A stretch of 5,730 bases of DNA from Zavarzinia sp. (lineage in GTDB: Bacteria > Pseudomonadota > Alphaproteobacteria > Zavarziniales > Zavarziniaceae), in NCBI GenBank assembly GCA_028694545.1, contig JAQVKV010000198.1:1-5730 (forward strand), in the 5' to 3' direction. The notes beneath the pieces were generated by a model. It saw only the letters and a list, made by a program, of their open reading frames with translations, was not told the origin of the DNA and made no database searches. A program made the position numbers and the translations under genes. Below are positions 1-5,730 of this stretch, in pieces; positions within the stretch are counted from its first letter, which is position 1, and every line of letters starts with the position of its first letter.

Positions 1-1809
1 GGCTTCATGCCCGGCGTGGTCGGCCAGTTCTTCCAGTCCTTCGCCATCGCGGCTTGCGTCTCGGTCGCCTTCTCGCTCGTCGTCGCGCGTATGCTGACCC
101 CCCTGATGGGCGCCTATATGCTGCGCGGCGAGGATGCCCATCCGCATCGCGAGCCGCGCTGGATGCCGACCTATCTCCGCTTCCTCGGCTGGAGCCTGGA
201 TCGGCGTTTCCTCGTGCTCTTCGGCGGTATCGGCATTTTCGCGGGCTCGCTCTGGCTGACTACGCTGCTGCCCAGCGATTTCGTGCCGGTCAGCGACCGG
301 GGACGCTCCGTGATGTCGGTGGAACTGCCGCCCGGCGTTTCCCTCGAGGAGACGGACAGGGCCGTGCAGGAGTTGAGCGCCCGCATCAAGGATCGACCCG
401 AGGTGCGTTCCATCTACGTCTCGATCGGCACTGATACGGTTACGGGCGGCACGGGCAGCGCGGGCTCCCTGCTGGGCGAGGTGCGGCGCGCCACTGTCGT
501 GATCAATCTGGTGCCGCGCTCGGAACGCGACCTGACGCAGCAGGAATTCGAGGAAGAGGTGGGCGTGGCCCTGCGCCAGGTGCCGGGCGCGCGCGTGCGC
601 TTCGGCGCCGATGGCTCGTCCGGCGCCAAGTTCCAGCTTGGCCTCGTCGGCGACGATCCGCAGGAACTGGCGCGGGTCGCTCGGGAGGTCGAACGGGAGA
701 TGCGCGGCGTCGCCGGTATCGTGAATGTCGCCTCCACCGCCAATCTGGCCCGGCCCGAGATCCGCATCGTGCCGAAGCCCGACAAGGCGGCCGAACTCGG
801 CGTCACGGCCGAGACACTGGCGGCGGTCGCGCGCGTCGCGACGCTGGGCGATTTCGATCAGGCCCTGCCGAAGTTCAACCTGCCGGACCGGCAGATCCCG
901 ATCCGCCTGATGCTGCCCGAACGGGCGCGCGACAATGTCGATTTTCTCGCGAGCCTGCGGGTGCCGACGGCCGACGGCGGCTCGGTTCCCCTGTCCGTCG
1001 TCGCGGACATCGTCCATGCGACCGGTCTTGCCCAGATCTATCGCCTCGACCGGCGTTCCAGCGTCGCGATCGAGGGCGAGCTGATCGACATTCCGCTTGG
1101 GGTTGCGTCGGAACGGGTCCATGCGCTGCCGGCCATGCGCAATCTGCCGCCGGGCGTGCATGAACTGGCGACGGGCGATGCCGAGAATCTGGCCGAGCTG
1201 ATGGTCGGCTTCCTCGTGGCGCTCGCGACCGGCATCTTCCTGATGTATCTGGTGCTCGTCCTGCTGTTCAAGGGCTTCGCCCATCCGGCGACGATCCTGA
1301 CCGCCCTGCCGCTTTCGATCGGCGGCGCCTTCGGCCTGCTCTTCATCGCCAACGAAGCCCTGTCGATGCCGGCCCTGATCGGTCTCCTGATGCTCATGGG
1401 GATCGCGGCGAAGAACTCGATCCTGCTGGTCGAATATGTGTTGCACCAGCGTGCCGCCGGCATGGACCGGCGGGAGGCCCTGATCGATGCCGCCCGGAAG
1501 CGGGCGCGTCCCATCATCATGACCACGGTCGCCATGGGCGCCGGCATGCTGCCGATCGCGATCGGCATCGGCGCCGATACGGAGTTCCGTGCCCCCATGG
1601 CGATCGCCGTGATCGGCGGTCTCATCACCTCGACATTGTTGAGCCTGGTCTTCGTGCCCGTGGTCTTCACCATCGTCGACGACGTGCGCGCGTTTCTCGC
1701 CCGGCGGCTCGGCCACCGGCTTCATGCGCGCCGCGCGGAAGGGGAACGCCATCTGGCGAAGCCCGCGCCGGTGACGGGGCCGGTGCGGCTGGAGCCTCCG
1801 GCGGCCTGA
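1..1809 (+). CDS. RND-family efflux pump permease (AcrB/HAE1-like), C-terminal part
   Basis: This is the inner-membrane, proton-driven subunit of a tripartite multidrug-type exporter, which normally works with a periplasmic adaptor and an outer-membrane channel. The frame is open from base 1, so the gene is cut by the window edge. The visible 602 residues begin in the loop before TM6 of the AcrB plan, so roughly 440-470 residues of a usual ~1030-1050 are missing. In order: TM6 (about residues 11-33), TM7 (70-90), the second large periplasmic porter/docking loop opening with PSDFVPVSDRG (91-~395), TM8 (400-422), TM9 (432-450), TM10 with GIAAKNSILLVEY, TM11 after RARPIIMTT, and TM12 (~534-557). 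Lys471, Arg501 and Thr508 line up with the AcrB proton-relay residues K940, R971 and T978; the TM4 aspartate pair lies outside the window. A basic, proline-rich tail of about 40 residues ends the protein. Substrate cannot be deduced. Its partner genes are presumably upstream. Confidence 0.95.
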   Translation, partial: GFMPGVVGQFFQSFAIAACVSVAFSLVVARMLTPLMGAYMLRGEDAHPHREPRWMPTYLRFLGWSLDRRFLVLFGGIGIFAGSLWLTTLLPSDFVPVSDRGRSVMSVELPPGVSLEETDRAVQELSARIKDRPEVRSIYVSIGTDTVTGGTGSAGSLLGEVRRATVVINLVPRSERDLTQQEFEEEVGVALRQVPGARVRFGADGSSGAKFQLGLVGDDPQELARVAREVEREMRGVAGIVNVASTANLARPEIRIVPKPDKAAELGVTAETLAAVARVATLGDFDQALPKFNLPDRQIPIRLMLPERARDNVDFLASLRVPTADGGSVPLSVVADIVHATGLAQIYRLDRRSSVAIEGELIDIPLGVASERVHALPAMRNLPPGVHELATGDAENLAELMVGFLVALATGIFLMYLVLVLLFKGFAHPATILTALPLSIGGAFGLLFIANEALSMPALIGLLMLMGIAAKNSILLVEYVLHQRAAGMDRREALIDAARKRARPIIMTTVAMGAGMLPIAIGIGADTEFRAPMAIAVIGGLITSTLLSLVFVPVVFTIVDDVRAFLARRLGHRLHARRAEGERHLAKPAPVTGPVRLEPPAA

Positions 1810-1817
1810 GGCAGGGC

Positions 1818-2444
1818 CTATTTGAGGCGGGGGGTCACCATCTCGACCACCATGTCGACCATGCGGGCGACCGTGGTGGTGTCGACCTCGCTGCCGGCGA
1901 CCAGCAGGAAGGAGATCCAGCCGGTCGCAACGACCCAGATGGCATGCGAGAGGTTCGCCGAACGTTCGGCGCTCTCCCCGGTCATCGCCTGCAGGGCGCG
2001 GCCGAAGGCCCCCGTAATCTCGCCCTGCAGGTGGCGGTAGGCGCGCTCCACCCGTTCGTCCCGGCGCATGATGGCGACCTGGTCGGGAAAGAAGAAGCGG
2101 AACTCGACGAGGATGGTGGCGGCCCCGGCCATCTGCCAGCGCAGGCGTTCCATCGGGTCGGTCGCGGCCAGACCCTCGGGGTTCAGGAAAAGTGCCTGCA
2201 CCCGCTTCTCGACACCCTCGAACAGGTACCAGAGAATGTCTTCCCGGTTCCTGAAGTGATAGTAGAGGTTGCCGGGAGAAATGCCGCAGGCGAGGGCAAT
2301 GCGGTTGGTGGTCACCGCCGTATAGCCGTAGGCGTTGAAGAGATCGCGGGCAACGTCGGCGATGCGGTCGCGGGTCTCGGCCGATTTGGCACGCAGACTG
2401 TTCCGCCCCGGCGAGGGGGCAAGGCGCCTTTCGCCATTGGTCAT
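1818..2444 (-). CDS. TetR/AcrR-family transcriptional repressor
   Basis: This is a DNA-binding, ligand-responsive regulator of 208 residues, a normal length for the family. After a basic N-terminal tail of about 20 residues, the TetR_N domain runs from about residue 24 to 72, with the helix-turn-helix at about 45-65 and the signature ISPGNLYYHFRNREDIL (55-71). The ligand and dimerisation half (about 80-205) is helical, with an aromatic stretch EFRFFFPDQ (114-122) resembling the C-terminal domain often paired with the GNLYYHF type of HTH. The ATG at 2444 is preceded by AAGGAA nine bases upstream, which supports this start. The gene lies 31 bases downstream of the NUDIX gene on the same strand and may be cotranscribed with it. 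Its 3' end faces the RND pump gene across 8 bases. Many TetR/AcrR proteins repress neighbouring RND pumps, so that pump is a plausible target, but this is inferred from position only and no operator can be seen. Confidence 0.93.
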   Translation of the reverse strand: MTNGERRLAPSPGRNSLRAKSAETRDRIADVARDLFNAYGYTAVTTNRIALACGISPGNLYYHFRNREDILWYLFEGVEKRVQALFLNPEGLAATDPMERLRWQMAGAATILVEFRFFFPDQVAIMRRDERVERAYRHLQGEITGAFGRALQAMTGESAERSANLSHAIWVVATGWISFLLVAGSEVDTTTVARMVDMVVEMVTPRLK

Positions 2445-2475
2445 GCGTGTTCCTTCCCTGGTCCCGCTTCGAGTG

Positions 2476-2937
2476 CTACTGCCCCCGGGGGGCTTTGTCG
2501 AGGGGGGGCAGGTACGAGATCAGGTCGTGTTCGTGCTTGAGCAGCAGCGAGATCAGCCCGCCGTCCGAGAGCAGCATCAGGGCTTCAAGCAGCGAGGCGC
2601 GCATGATCTCGCGCTGGCCCTTTTCAGGAAAATCATCCAGATCGCCATCGACCCGGAAGGGATAGACCACGACCCGCGCCGGTTGCATGATGCGTCCCTG
2701 GCCCTTCACACCCTGGTAGGTGCCGAGCGATTTCACCGCCGTCTCACCGATCAGGCCCGCTTCCTCATAGGCTTCGCGCCGCGCGACCTCGTGCCCTGGA
2801 AGGCCGGGTTCAGGCTTGCCCTTCGGGATGATCCAGCGGCCACTCGTACGGGACGTGACCAGAACGATCTCCATCTCGCCCGACCTGAGGTCGAGGGGCA
2901 AGGCGGCATATTGGCGGATCAGGGATTTTCTGGGCAT
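2476..2937 (-). CDS. NUDIX hydrolase
   Basis: This cytoplasmic enzyme of 153 residues is predicted to hydrolyse a nucleoside diphosphate linked to another group, using divalent metal. The NUDIX box spans residues 40-62 and ends in REAYEEAGL, with metal-binding Glu55, Glu58 and Glu59. The conserved first Glu of the consensus is Leu46 here. The segment GRWIIPKGKPEPG before the box resembles the diphosphoinositol-polyphosphate/diadenosine-polyphosphate branch (DIPP/NUDT3-like), and many alphaproteobacterial relatives have a similar WVxPKG(W/K)P form. Substrate is therefore unassigned. The ATG at 2937 is the first start codon after an in-frame stop at 2974-2976; there is no good Shine-Dalgarno sequence directly before it. 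The C-terminal segment (about 105-140) is helical and rich in Leu, and the last codons overlap a GC hairpin at 2479-2511. The gene is upstream of, and co-oriented with, the TetR gene and divergent from the DUF2066 gene. Confidence 0.9.
   Translation of the reverse strand: MPRKSLIRQYAALPLDLRSGEMEIVLVTSRTSGRWIIPKGKPEPGLPGHEVARREAYEEAGLIGETAVKSLGTYQGVKGQGRIMQPARVVVYPFRVDGDLDDFPEKGQREIMRASLLEALMLLSDGGLISLLLKHEHDLISYLPPLDKAPRGQ
2479..2511 (-). other. GC inverted repeat at the NUDIX/TetR gene junction
   Basis: On the minus strand CTGCCCCC (2511-2504) is followed 17 bases later by its exact complement GGGGGCAG (2486-2479). An 8-bp, almost all G-C stem would sit in the last NUDIX codons, directly before the TAG stop (2478-2476) and 34 bases before the TetR ATG. 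No run of T follows it, so it does not look like an intrinsic terminator. It could slow ribosomes or affect mRNA stability between the two genes, or simply result from G/C-run codons (Pro, Gly, Arg). Confidence 0.35.
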
Positions 2938-3058
2938 GCGGTGGTCGGTTGATGGATGTCTGTCGTTATATGTCTATTTGGTGGGTTTCGATCATACGCC
3001 CTACTAGGAATTGTGCATACCTCCTACCCCATTACCACTTCCATGTCATGGGGTTTTC
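2938..3058. promoter_or_regulatory. Divergent intergenic region between NUDIX and DUF2066 genes
   Basis: These 121 bases are the only substantial non-coding stretch in the window and are visibly richer in A/T than the genes on either side. They must contain the promoters of both divergent genes. For the plus strand, TTGATG (2949-2954) and TCTATT (2973-2978), 18 bases apart, each match a sigma-70 box at 4 of 6 positions. For the minus strand, a TATAAC (2970-2965) stands about 28 bases before the NUDIX ATG but has no convincing -35 box. Exact promoter positions are therefore uncertain. The region also holds a minus-strand AGGAGGT (3025-3019) and an inverted repeat covering the DUF2066 ribosome-binding site. 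Confidence 0.45.
3026..3054 (+). promoter_or_regulatory. Inverted repeat covering the DUF2066 ribosome-binding site
   Basis: ACCCCAT (3026-3032) and ATGGGGT (3048-3054) are exact complements separated by 15 bases. The right arm contains GGGG (3050-3053), the only Shine-Dalgarno-like sequence before the ATG at 3059. In the mRNA a 7-bp stem would hide the ribosome-binding site. An overlapping repeat, CATGTC (3042-3047) with GACATG (3068-3073), could compete with it. A role in translation control is inference; the repeats are short enough to be chance. Confidence 0.3.
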
Positions 3059-3910
3059 ATGTTCCGGGACATGCGTCGGCGCTATGCTGTGATCATGGCA
3101 CGCTTGTCGATCCTTGGCCTCGCATTGGTCCCGTTTCTGGTGGTCCGGGGATTGCCGGCCGGGCCGGTGTCCGCGCGTCCCGTCGAGGGGCTGACCAACT
3201 GCGAAACGGTCGTGACGGGGCAGGAAGCTACTGAACGGGCGAGAGGCCTCGGACTCTGTCTGGCGGAAGTTCTCGTCAGGGTTTCGGGGCGGCCGGCGCT
3301 TGCCGCCGATCCCCGGGTCGAGGCCCTGAAGCCGCAGGCGTCGGCCGCGCTCCTTGATCTCGAATATGAAGATCGCATGAAGGCGTTACCACTTGGTGAC
3401 GAACAGGGAACGCGCGACCGACCGTTTTTCCTGCGCCCGCGGTTCCGGCCCGATGCGATCGAGGGCATGCTGGCGGAACTCGGCGTCGCGCTCTGGCCGG
3501 CGGACAGGCCCGTGGTCGGCGTGCTGGTCACGGTGCAGCGGGAGGAACGGCGCTGGCTGGTCGCGCCCGGCGTTGCGGGTGTCACGGCGAATGCCCAGAT
3601 CGAGGCGCTGCGGGCCGCCGGCGACCGCTTCGGCGTGCCGCTGGCCCTGCCGGCTCCTGGCGTGGTTTCGCCGGACGGCGATGGCGTGCCGGAGCCCCCG
3701 GCGGATTTCGCCGCGCGTCTTGGCGCGGATGCCGTGCTCGCCGGTCACCTGGTCTGGGACGAGGCGGCGCTTGGCTGGCGGGTGACCTGGGTCATGCCGG
3801 GGCGCGATGTGGCGCCCTGGTCGGCGGTAGGCGTTTCCTTCGACGATGCCTTCCGGCTCGGCGTCGGCGGCGTGGCCGCGGCGCTGTCGGGCAATGTTCA
3901 GGCGCCGTAA
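3059..3910 (+). CDS. DUF2066-family protein with N-terminal signal or anchor sequence
   Basis: This is a 283-residue protein of unknown function. The body matches what I recall of DUF2066 proteins: LVRVSGRPALAADPRV (about 72-87), LLDLEYED (about 98-105), and a Phe/Arg-rich strand leading to AIEGMLAELGVALWPADRPVV (133-153). The last third, with GADAVLAGHLVWDEAALGWR (222-241), would be an alpha/beta region. The N-terminus has basic residues (RRR at 6-8), a hydrophobic stretch (about 9-29) and a possible signal peptidase site after VSA (37-39), so export to the periplasm or membrane anchoring is likely. Cys48 and Cys67 could form a disulfide after export. I chose the ATG at 3059, five bases after GGGG. 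The frame extends to a TTG at 3011, but that has AGGAA directly abutting it and would add proline-rich residues. ATGs at 3071 and 3095 are alternatives. The gene overlaps the RluA-family gene tail to tail by 13 bases. Confidence 0.8.
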   Translation: MFRDMRRRYAVIMARLSILGLALVPFLVVRGLPAGPVSARPVEGLTNCETVVTGQEATERARGLGLCLAEVLVRVSGRPALAADPRVEALKPQASAALLDLEYEDRMKALPLGDEQGTRDRPFFLRPRFRPDAIEGMLAELGVALWPADRPVVGVLVTVQREERRWLVAPGVAGVTANAQIEALRAAGDRFGVPLALPAPGVVSPDGDGVPEPPADFAARLGADAVLAGHLVWDEAALGWRVTWVMPGRDVAPWSAVGVSFDDAFRLGVGGVAAALSGNVQAP

Positions 3911-4617
3911 CCGCAGGCGCGCAGCGCGTCCATCATGTGACCGGGCGGCGGCGCCGTCACCTCGACCGGGTCGCGGCTGGGATAGAGCGGCAGGCGGATG
4001 GCGCGGGACAGCAGGTGCAGGACCTCCTCCGGTTCCGGGCTGCCCTCGGGCCGGCCGTAGATCGGTTCGCCGACGATGGGGCAGCCGATCTCGGCGCAGT
4101 GGACGCGGATCTGGTGGGTACGGCCCGTGCGCGGGTGAAGCTCCAGCCACGACAGGCTGCCGTCCGCGCTCGTCCCCAGCAGCCTGTAGTCGGTGACGGC
4201 GGGCTGGCCGGCGGGGTCGACCACCATGCGCCAGCCGCGCTTGGGCGTCAGCTTGGCCAGCGGCTTGTCGATCGTGCCCTGCTCCTCGGGCGGGCGGCCG
4301 CGCACGATCGCCCAATAGGTCTTCTCGGCCCGTCCGCCCGAAAAGATCTTGCCCAGCTTGGCGAGCGCCTTCGGATGGCGGCCGAGGACGAGGCAACCGC
4401 TGGTGTCCCGGTCCAGCCGGTGGCCAAGCGCCGGGGCGCGCGGCAGGCCGTAGCGCAGGTGCACGAAACTCTGCTCAAGGTTGGGGCCGCCGCCCGGGCC
4501 CTGATGCACGGGCAGGCCGGCGGGTTTGTCGATCACCAGGATCAGGCTGTCCTTGTAGAGGACGCGGGCCTCGATCTCCTCGGCGTTCGGGGCGCGGCCG
4601 AGTGCCGGACGGGGCAT
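3898..4617 (-). CDS. RluA-family RNA pseudouridine synthase
   Basis: This enzyme converts specific uridines in tRNA or rRNA to pseudouridine in the cytoplasm. At 239 residues it is compact, with no N-terminal S4 domain, like RluA or TruC rather than RluC/RluD. It starts with VLYKDSLILVIDKPAGLPVH (19-38), followed by the catalytic motif HRLDRDTSGCLVLGR (66-80), in which Asp69 is the expected nucleophile. The RluA-family motif PRTGRTHQIRVH (162-173) and PIVGEPIYG (180-188) come next. Which uridine it modifies cannot be read from sequence, so no symbol is given. The frame is open upstream to 5091, but the added residues are an arginine/proline-rich shadow of queF; homology begins just after the ATG at 4617, which lies 2 bases after the queF stop, suggesting translational coupling. 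It appears to be the last gene of the LysR-queF-RluA cluster. Confidence 0.93.
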   Translation of the reverse strand: MPRPALGRAPNAEEIEARVLYKDSLILVIDKPAGLPVHQGPGGGPNLEQSFVHLRYGLPRAPALGHRLDRDTSGCLVLGRHPKALAKLGKIFSGGRAEKTYWAIVRGRPPEEQGTIDKPLAKLTPKRGWRMVVDPAGQPAVTDYRLLGTSADGSLSWLELHPRTGRTHQIRVHCAEIGCPIVGEPIYGRPEGSPEPEEVLHLLSRAIRLPLYPSRDPVEVTAPPPGHMMDALRACGYGA

Positions 4618-4619
4618 GC

Positions 4620-5081
4620 TCAGCCCCGGCCGCGATAGGGCGGTACGCCCTGATCCGGCAGCCAAAGGCCATCGGGCGGGGCGCCGGTCTGGTAGAAGAC
4701 GTCGATCGGAATGCCGCCGCGCGGATACCAGTAGCCGCCGATGCGCAACCAGGCGGGGGCAAGCACGTCGACCAGCCGTTTGGCGATCTCGACCGTGCAG
4801 GCTTCGTGGAAGGCGCCGTGGTTGCGGAACGAGCCGAGGAAGAGCTTCAGGGCCTTGCTCTCCACCAGCCAGTCGGCCGGGACATAGTCGATCACCAGAT
4901 GGGCGAAATCCGGCTGACCGGTCACCGGGCACAGCGAGGTGAATTCCGGGCAGACGAAACGCACCACATAGGGCGTGCCCGGGTGCGGGTTCGGGATCCG
5001 TTCGAGGACGGCGGCTTCGGGGCTTTCCGGCAGGCTGCTCGCCTTGCCGAGAAGCTGGAAATCGGGAGTTTCGGCGCTCAT
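4620..5081 (-). CDS. queF: NADPH-dependent 7-cyano-7-deazaguanine reductase (preQ1 synthase)
   Basis: QueF reduces the nitrile of preQ0 to the amine preQ1 with two NADPH, a cytoplasmic step toward queuosine at position 34 of GUN-anticodon tRNAs. The 153-residue length fits the short unimodal (Bacillus-type) class rather than the longer bimodal E. coli type. The active-site stretch [15 protein letters not shown] (46-60) provides the thioimide-forming Cys51 and the general acid Asp58. ESKALKLF (74-81) is the QueF NADPH-binding signature, and FRNHGAFHE (85-93) carries the substrate-binding His92 and Glu93. The ATG at 5081 is chosen because the family fold begins after it; the frame is open further upstream but only as a shadow of the LysR gene. 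The ribosome-binding site is weak. The gene begins 11 bases after the LysR stop and ends 2 bases before the RluA-family start, so it is probably cotranscribed with both. No preQ1 riboswitch can fit in the 11-base gap. Confidence 0.96.
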   Translation of the reverse strand: MSAETPDFQLLGKASSLPESPEAAVLERIPNPHPGTPYVVRFVCPEFTSLCPVTGQPDFAHLVIDYVPADWLVESKALKLFLGSFRNHGAFHEACTVEIAKRLVDVLAPAWLRIGGYWYPRGGIPIDVFYQTGAPPDGLWLPDQGVPPYRGRG

Positions 5082-5092
5082 GGCGGCGCACT

Positions 5093-5730
5093 CTACAAGC
5101 GTGGCGCCGCTTGCGCCAGCGCGGCCAGTTCGCGCCGCAGCCAGCGATGCAGTGGTGCCTCGTCGTCGCGCCGGTGCCAGATCATGGACAGGCGCACCGG
5201 CGGCAGGTCCAGAGGCACGGCTGCCGTCACCAGACCGAAACCGGGGGCGAGCACGGCGGCGACCGAACGCGGCAGGGTGAGTAGCAGGTCGCTGGCCGCG
5301 ATCATGGCGCCCGCCGCCAGATGATGCGAAGCCACGGGGCCGAGGTGCCGGGTGTGCCCCATCTCGGCCAGCACCCGGTCGACCGCGCCCACCCGACTGG
5401 CGACGGCGGAAACAAGGACGTGGCGCGCCGCCAGATAGGCATCGAGGTCGAGGTGGCCGGCCGCCGGATGCTCCTTGCGCATCAAGACGGCGAATCCCTC
5501 CCGCGTCAGGAATTGCCGGGTCATGCGCGCGGGTGGCTCCGGCAGGGCGCCGAGAGCCAGCGCCACCTGCCCCTCGTCGACGAGGGCAATCGCATCCGCC
5601 CGGTCGCAATGGCGAAAGGTGAGGGCGATGCCGGGCGCCAACCGGCCGACATGACGGGCAAGCCCCGGTGCCAGCGCCAGTTCCGCGTGGTCGGAGGTGC
5701 CGATCAACACCTCGGCCTCGATGGCGGCGG
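5093..5730 (-). CDS. LysR-family transcriptional regulator, effector-binding part (N-terminus beyond window)
   Basis: The visible 211 residues are the substrate-binding (periplasmic-binding-protein-like) domain of a LysR-type regulator. The frame stays open to base 5730, so the winged-helix DNA-binding domain (usually the first 85-90 residues of about 300) is cut off. The GTG at 5710 is therefore an internal codon, not a start. Family marks are [20 protein letters not shown] near the visible N-terminus, the downstream [11 protein letters not shown], and a C-terminal [15 protein letters not shown]. This pattern recalls the NodD/NahR/DntR-like subgroup, in which a WHxR...D..HrWLR ending is common. 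The effector is unknown. LysR regulators usually act on a divergent gene or on their own operon; here queF follows on the same strand after 11 bases, so control of queF and the RluA-family gene is possible, but a divergent target outside the window is just as likely. Confidence 0.9.
   Translation of the reverse strand, partial: AAIEAEVLIGTSDHAELALAPGLARHVGRLAPGIALTFRHCDRADAIALVDEGQVALALGALPEPPARMTRQFLTREGFAVLMRKEHPAAGHLDLDAYLAARHVLVSAVASRVGAVDRVLAEMGHTRHLGPVASHHLAAGAMIAASDLLLTLPRSVAAVLAPGFGLVTAAVPLDLPPVRLSMIWHRRDDEAPLHRWLRRELAALAQAAPRL

Noticed and set aside
1038..1673. Minus-strand open frame of 211 codons inside the RND gene
   Set aside because: It is antisense to the conserved TM8-TM12 region, whose plus-strand protein is clearly the real one.
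1794..1812. GCCTC/GAGGC inverted repeat around the RND stop codon as a terminator
   Set aside because: The stem is only 5 bp and is followed by just TATTT several bases later; too weak to call.
2482..2508. G-quadruplex from the plus-strand G runs
   Set aside because: Only two long G runs are present, with a C run alongside that would favour duplex or hairpin; four separated runs are not available.
1944..2540. Plus-strand open frame of 198 codons across the TetR gene
   Set aside because: It is antisense to the TetR gene and spans the TetR/NUDIX junction, with no recognisable domain.
3011..3058. TTG start at 3011 for the DUF2066 gene
   Set aside because: Its AGGAA directly abuts the codon, leaving no spacing, and the 16 extra residues are proline-rich and placed ahead of an otherwise normal signal-like N-terminus starting at 3059.
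3386..4396. Long minus-strand open frame of 336 codons
   Set aside because: It is a shadow of the DUF2066 and RluA-family genes in GC-rich DNA; its composition is Arg/Pro/Gly-rich and it shows no domain.
4618..5091. Extended upstream reading of the RluA-family frame, giving a 397-residue protein
   Set aside because: The added residues are arginine/proline-rich, lack family resemblance, and overlie queF, which has all its catalytic motifs. The start at 4617 gives a normal compact RluA-type enzyme.
5708..5710. GTG as the start of a 205-residue protein
   Set aside because: The frame continues upstream to the window edge, and the residue lies inside the LysR effector-binding domain, so it is an internal Val codon.

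Overview
The window is 5.7 kb of GC-rich, densely coded chromosomal DNA. The protein families and base composition suggest an alphaproteobacterium, perhaps Rhodospirillales-like; this is an impression from family resemblance, not a tested placement. No tRNA, rRNA, CRISPR array, insertion sequence or phage gene is visible. Apart from one 121-base intergenic region, nearly every base lies in a gene.

Layout. Bases 1-1809 (+) hold the C-terminal part of an RND-family (AcrB/HAE1-like) efflux pump permease whose start lies before the window. Eight bases further on, in convergent orientation, lies a TetR/AcrR-family repressor (1818-2444, -), preceded on the same strand by a NUDIX hydrolase (2476-2937, -). 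A 121-base AT-richer region (2938-3058) separates this pair from a divergent gene for a secreted or membrane-anchored DUF2066 protein (3059-3910, +). Its 3' end overlaps by 13 bases the end of an RluA-family pseudouridine synthase gene (3898-4617, -). That gene is the last of a tight minus-strand cluster: a LysR-family regulator (5093-5730, N-terminus beyond the window), queF (4620-5081) and the RluA-family gene, with gaps of 11 and 2 bases.

How the genes fit together. The TetR protein is a natural candidate to control the adjacent pump, but the pump promoter is outside the window. QueF makes preQ1 for queuosine in tRNA, and the RluA-type enzyme isomerises uridine in tRNA or rRNA, so the right half looks like a small RNA-modification operon behind a LysR gene. 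The NUDIX and DUF2066 genes share the only real intergenic region, which must carry their promoters. It also contains a small inverted repeat that would mask the likely ribosome-binding site of the DUF2066 gene.

I see no clear sign of a previously undescribed system. The best leads are small: possible RNA structures at 2479-2511 and 3026-3054, the LysR-queF-RluA linkage, and the apparent detachment of the DUF2066 gene from its familiar purM/hda neighbourhood.
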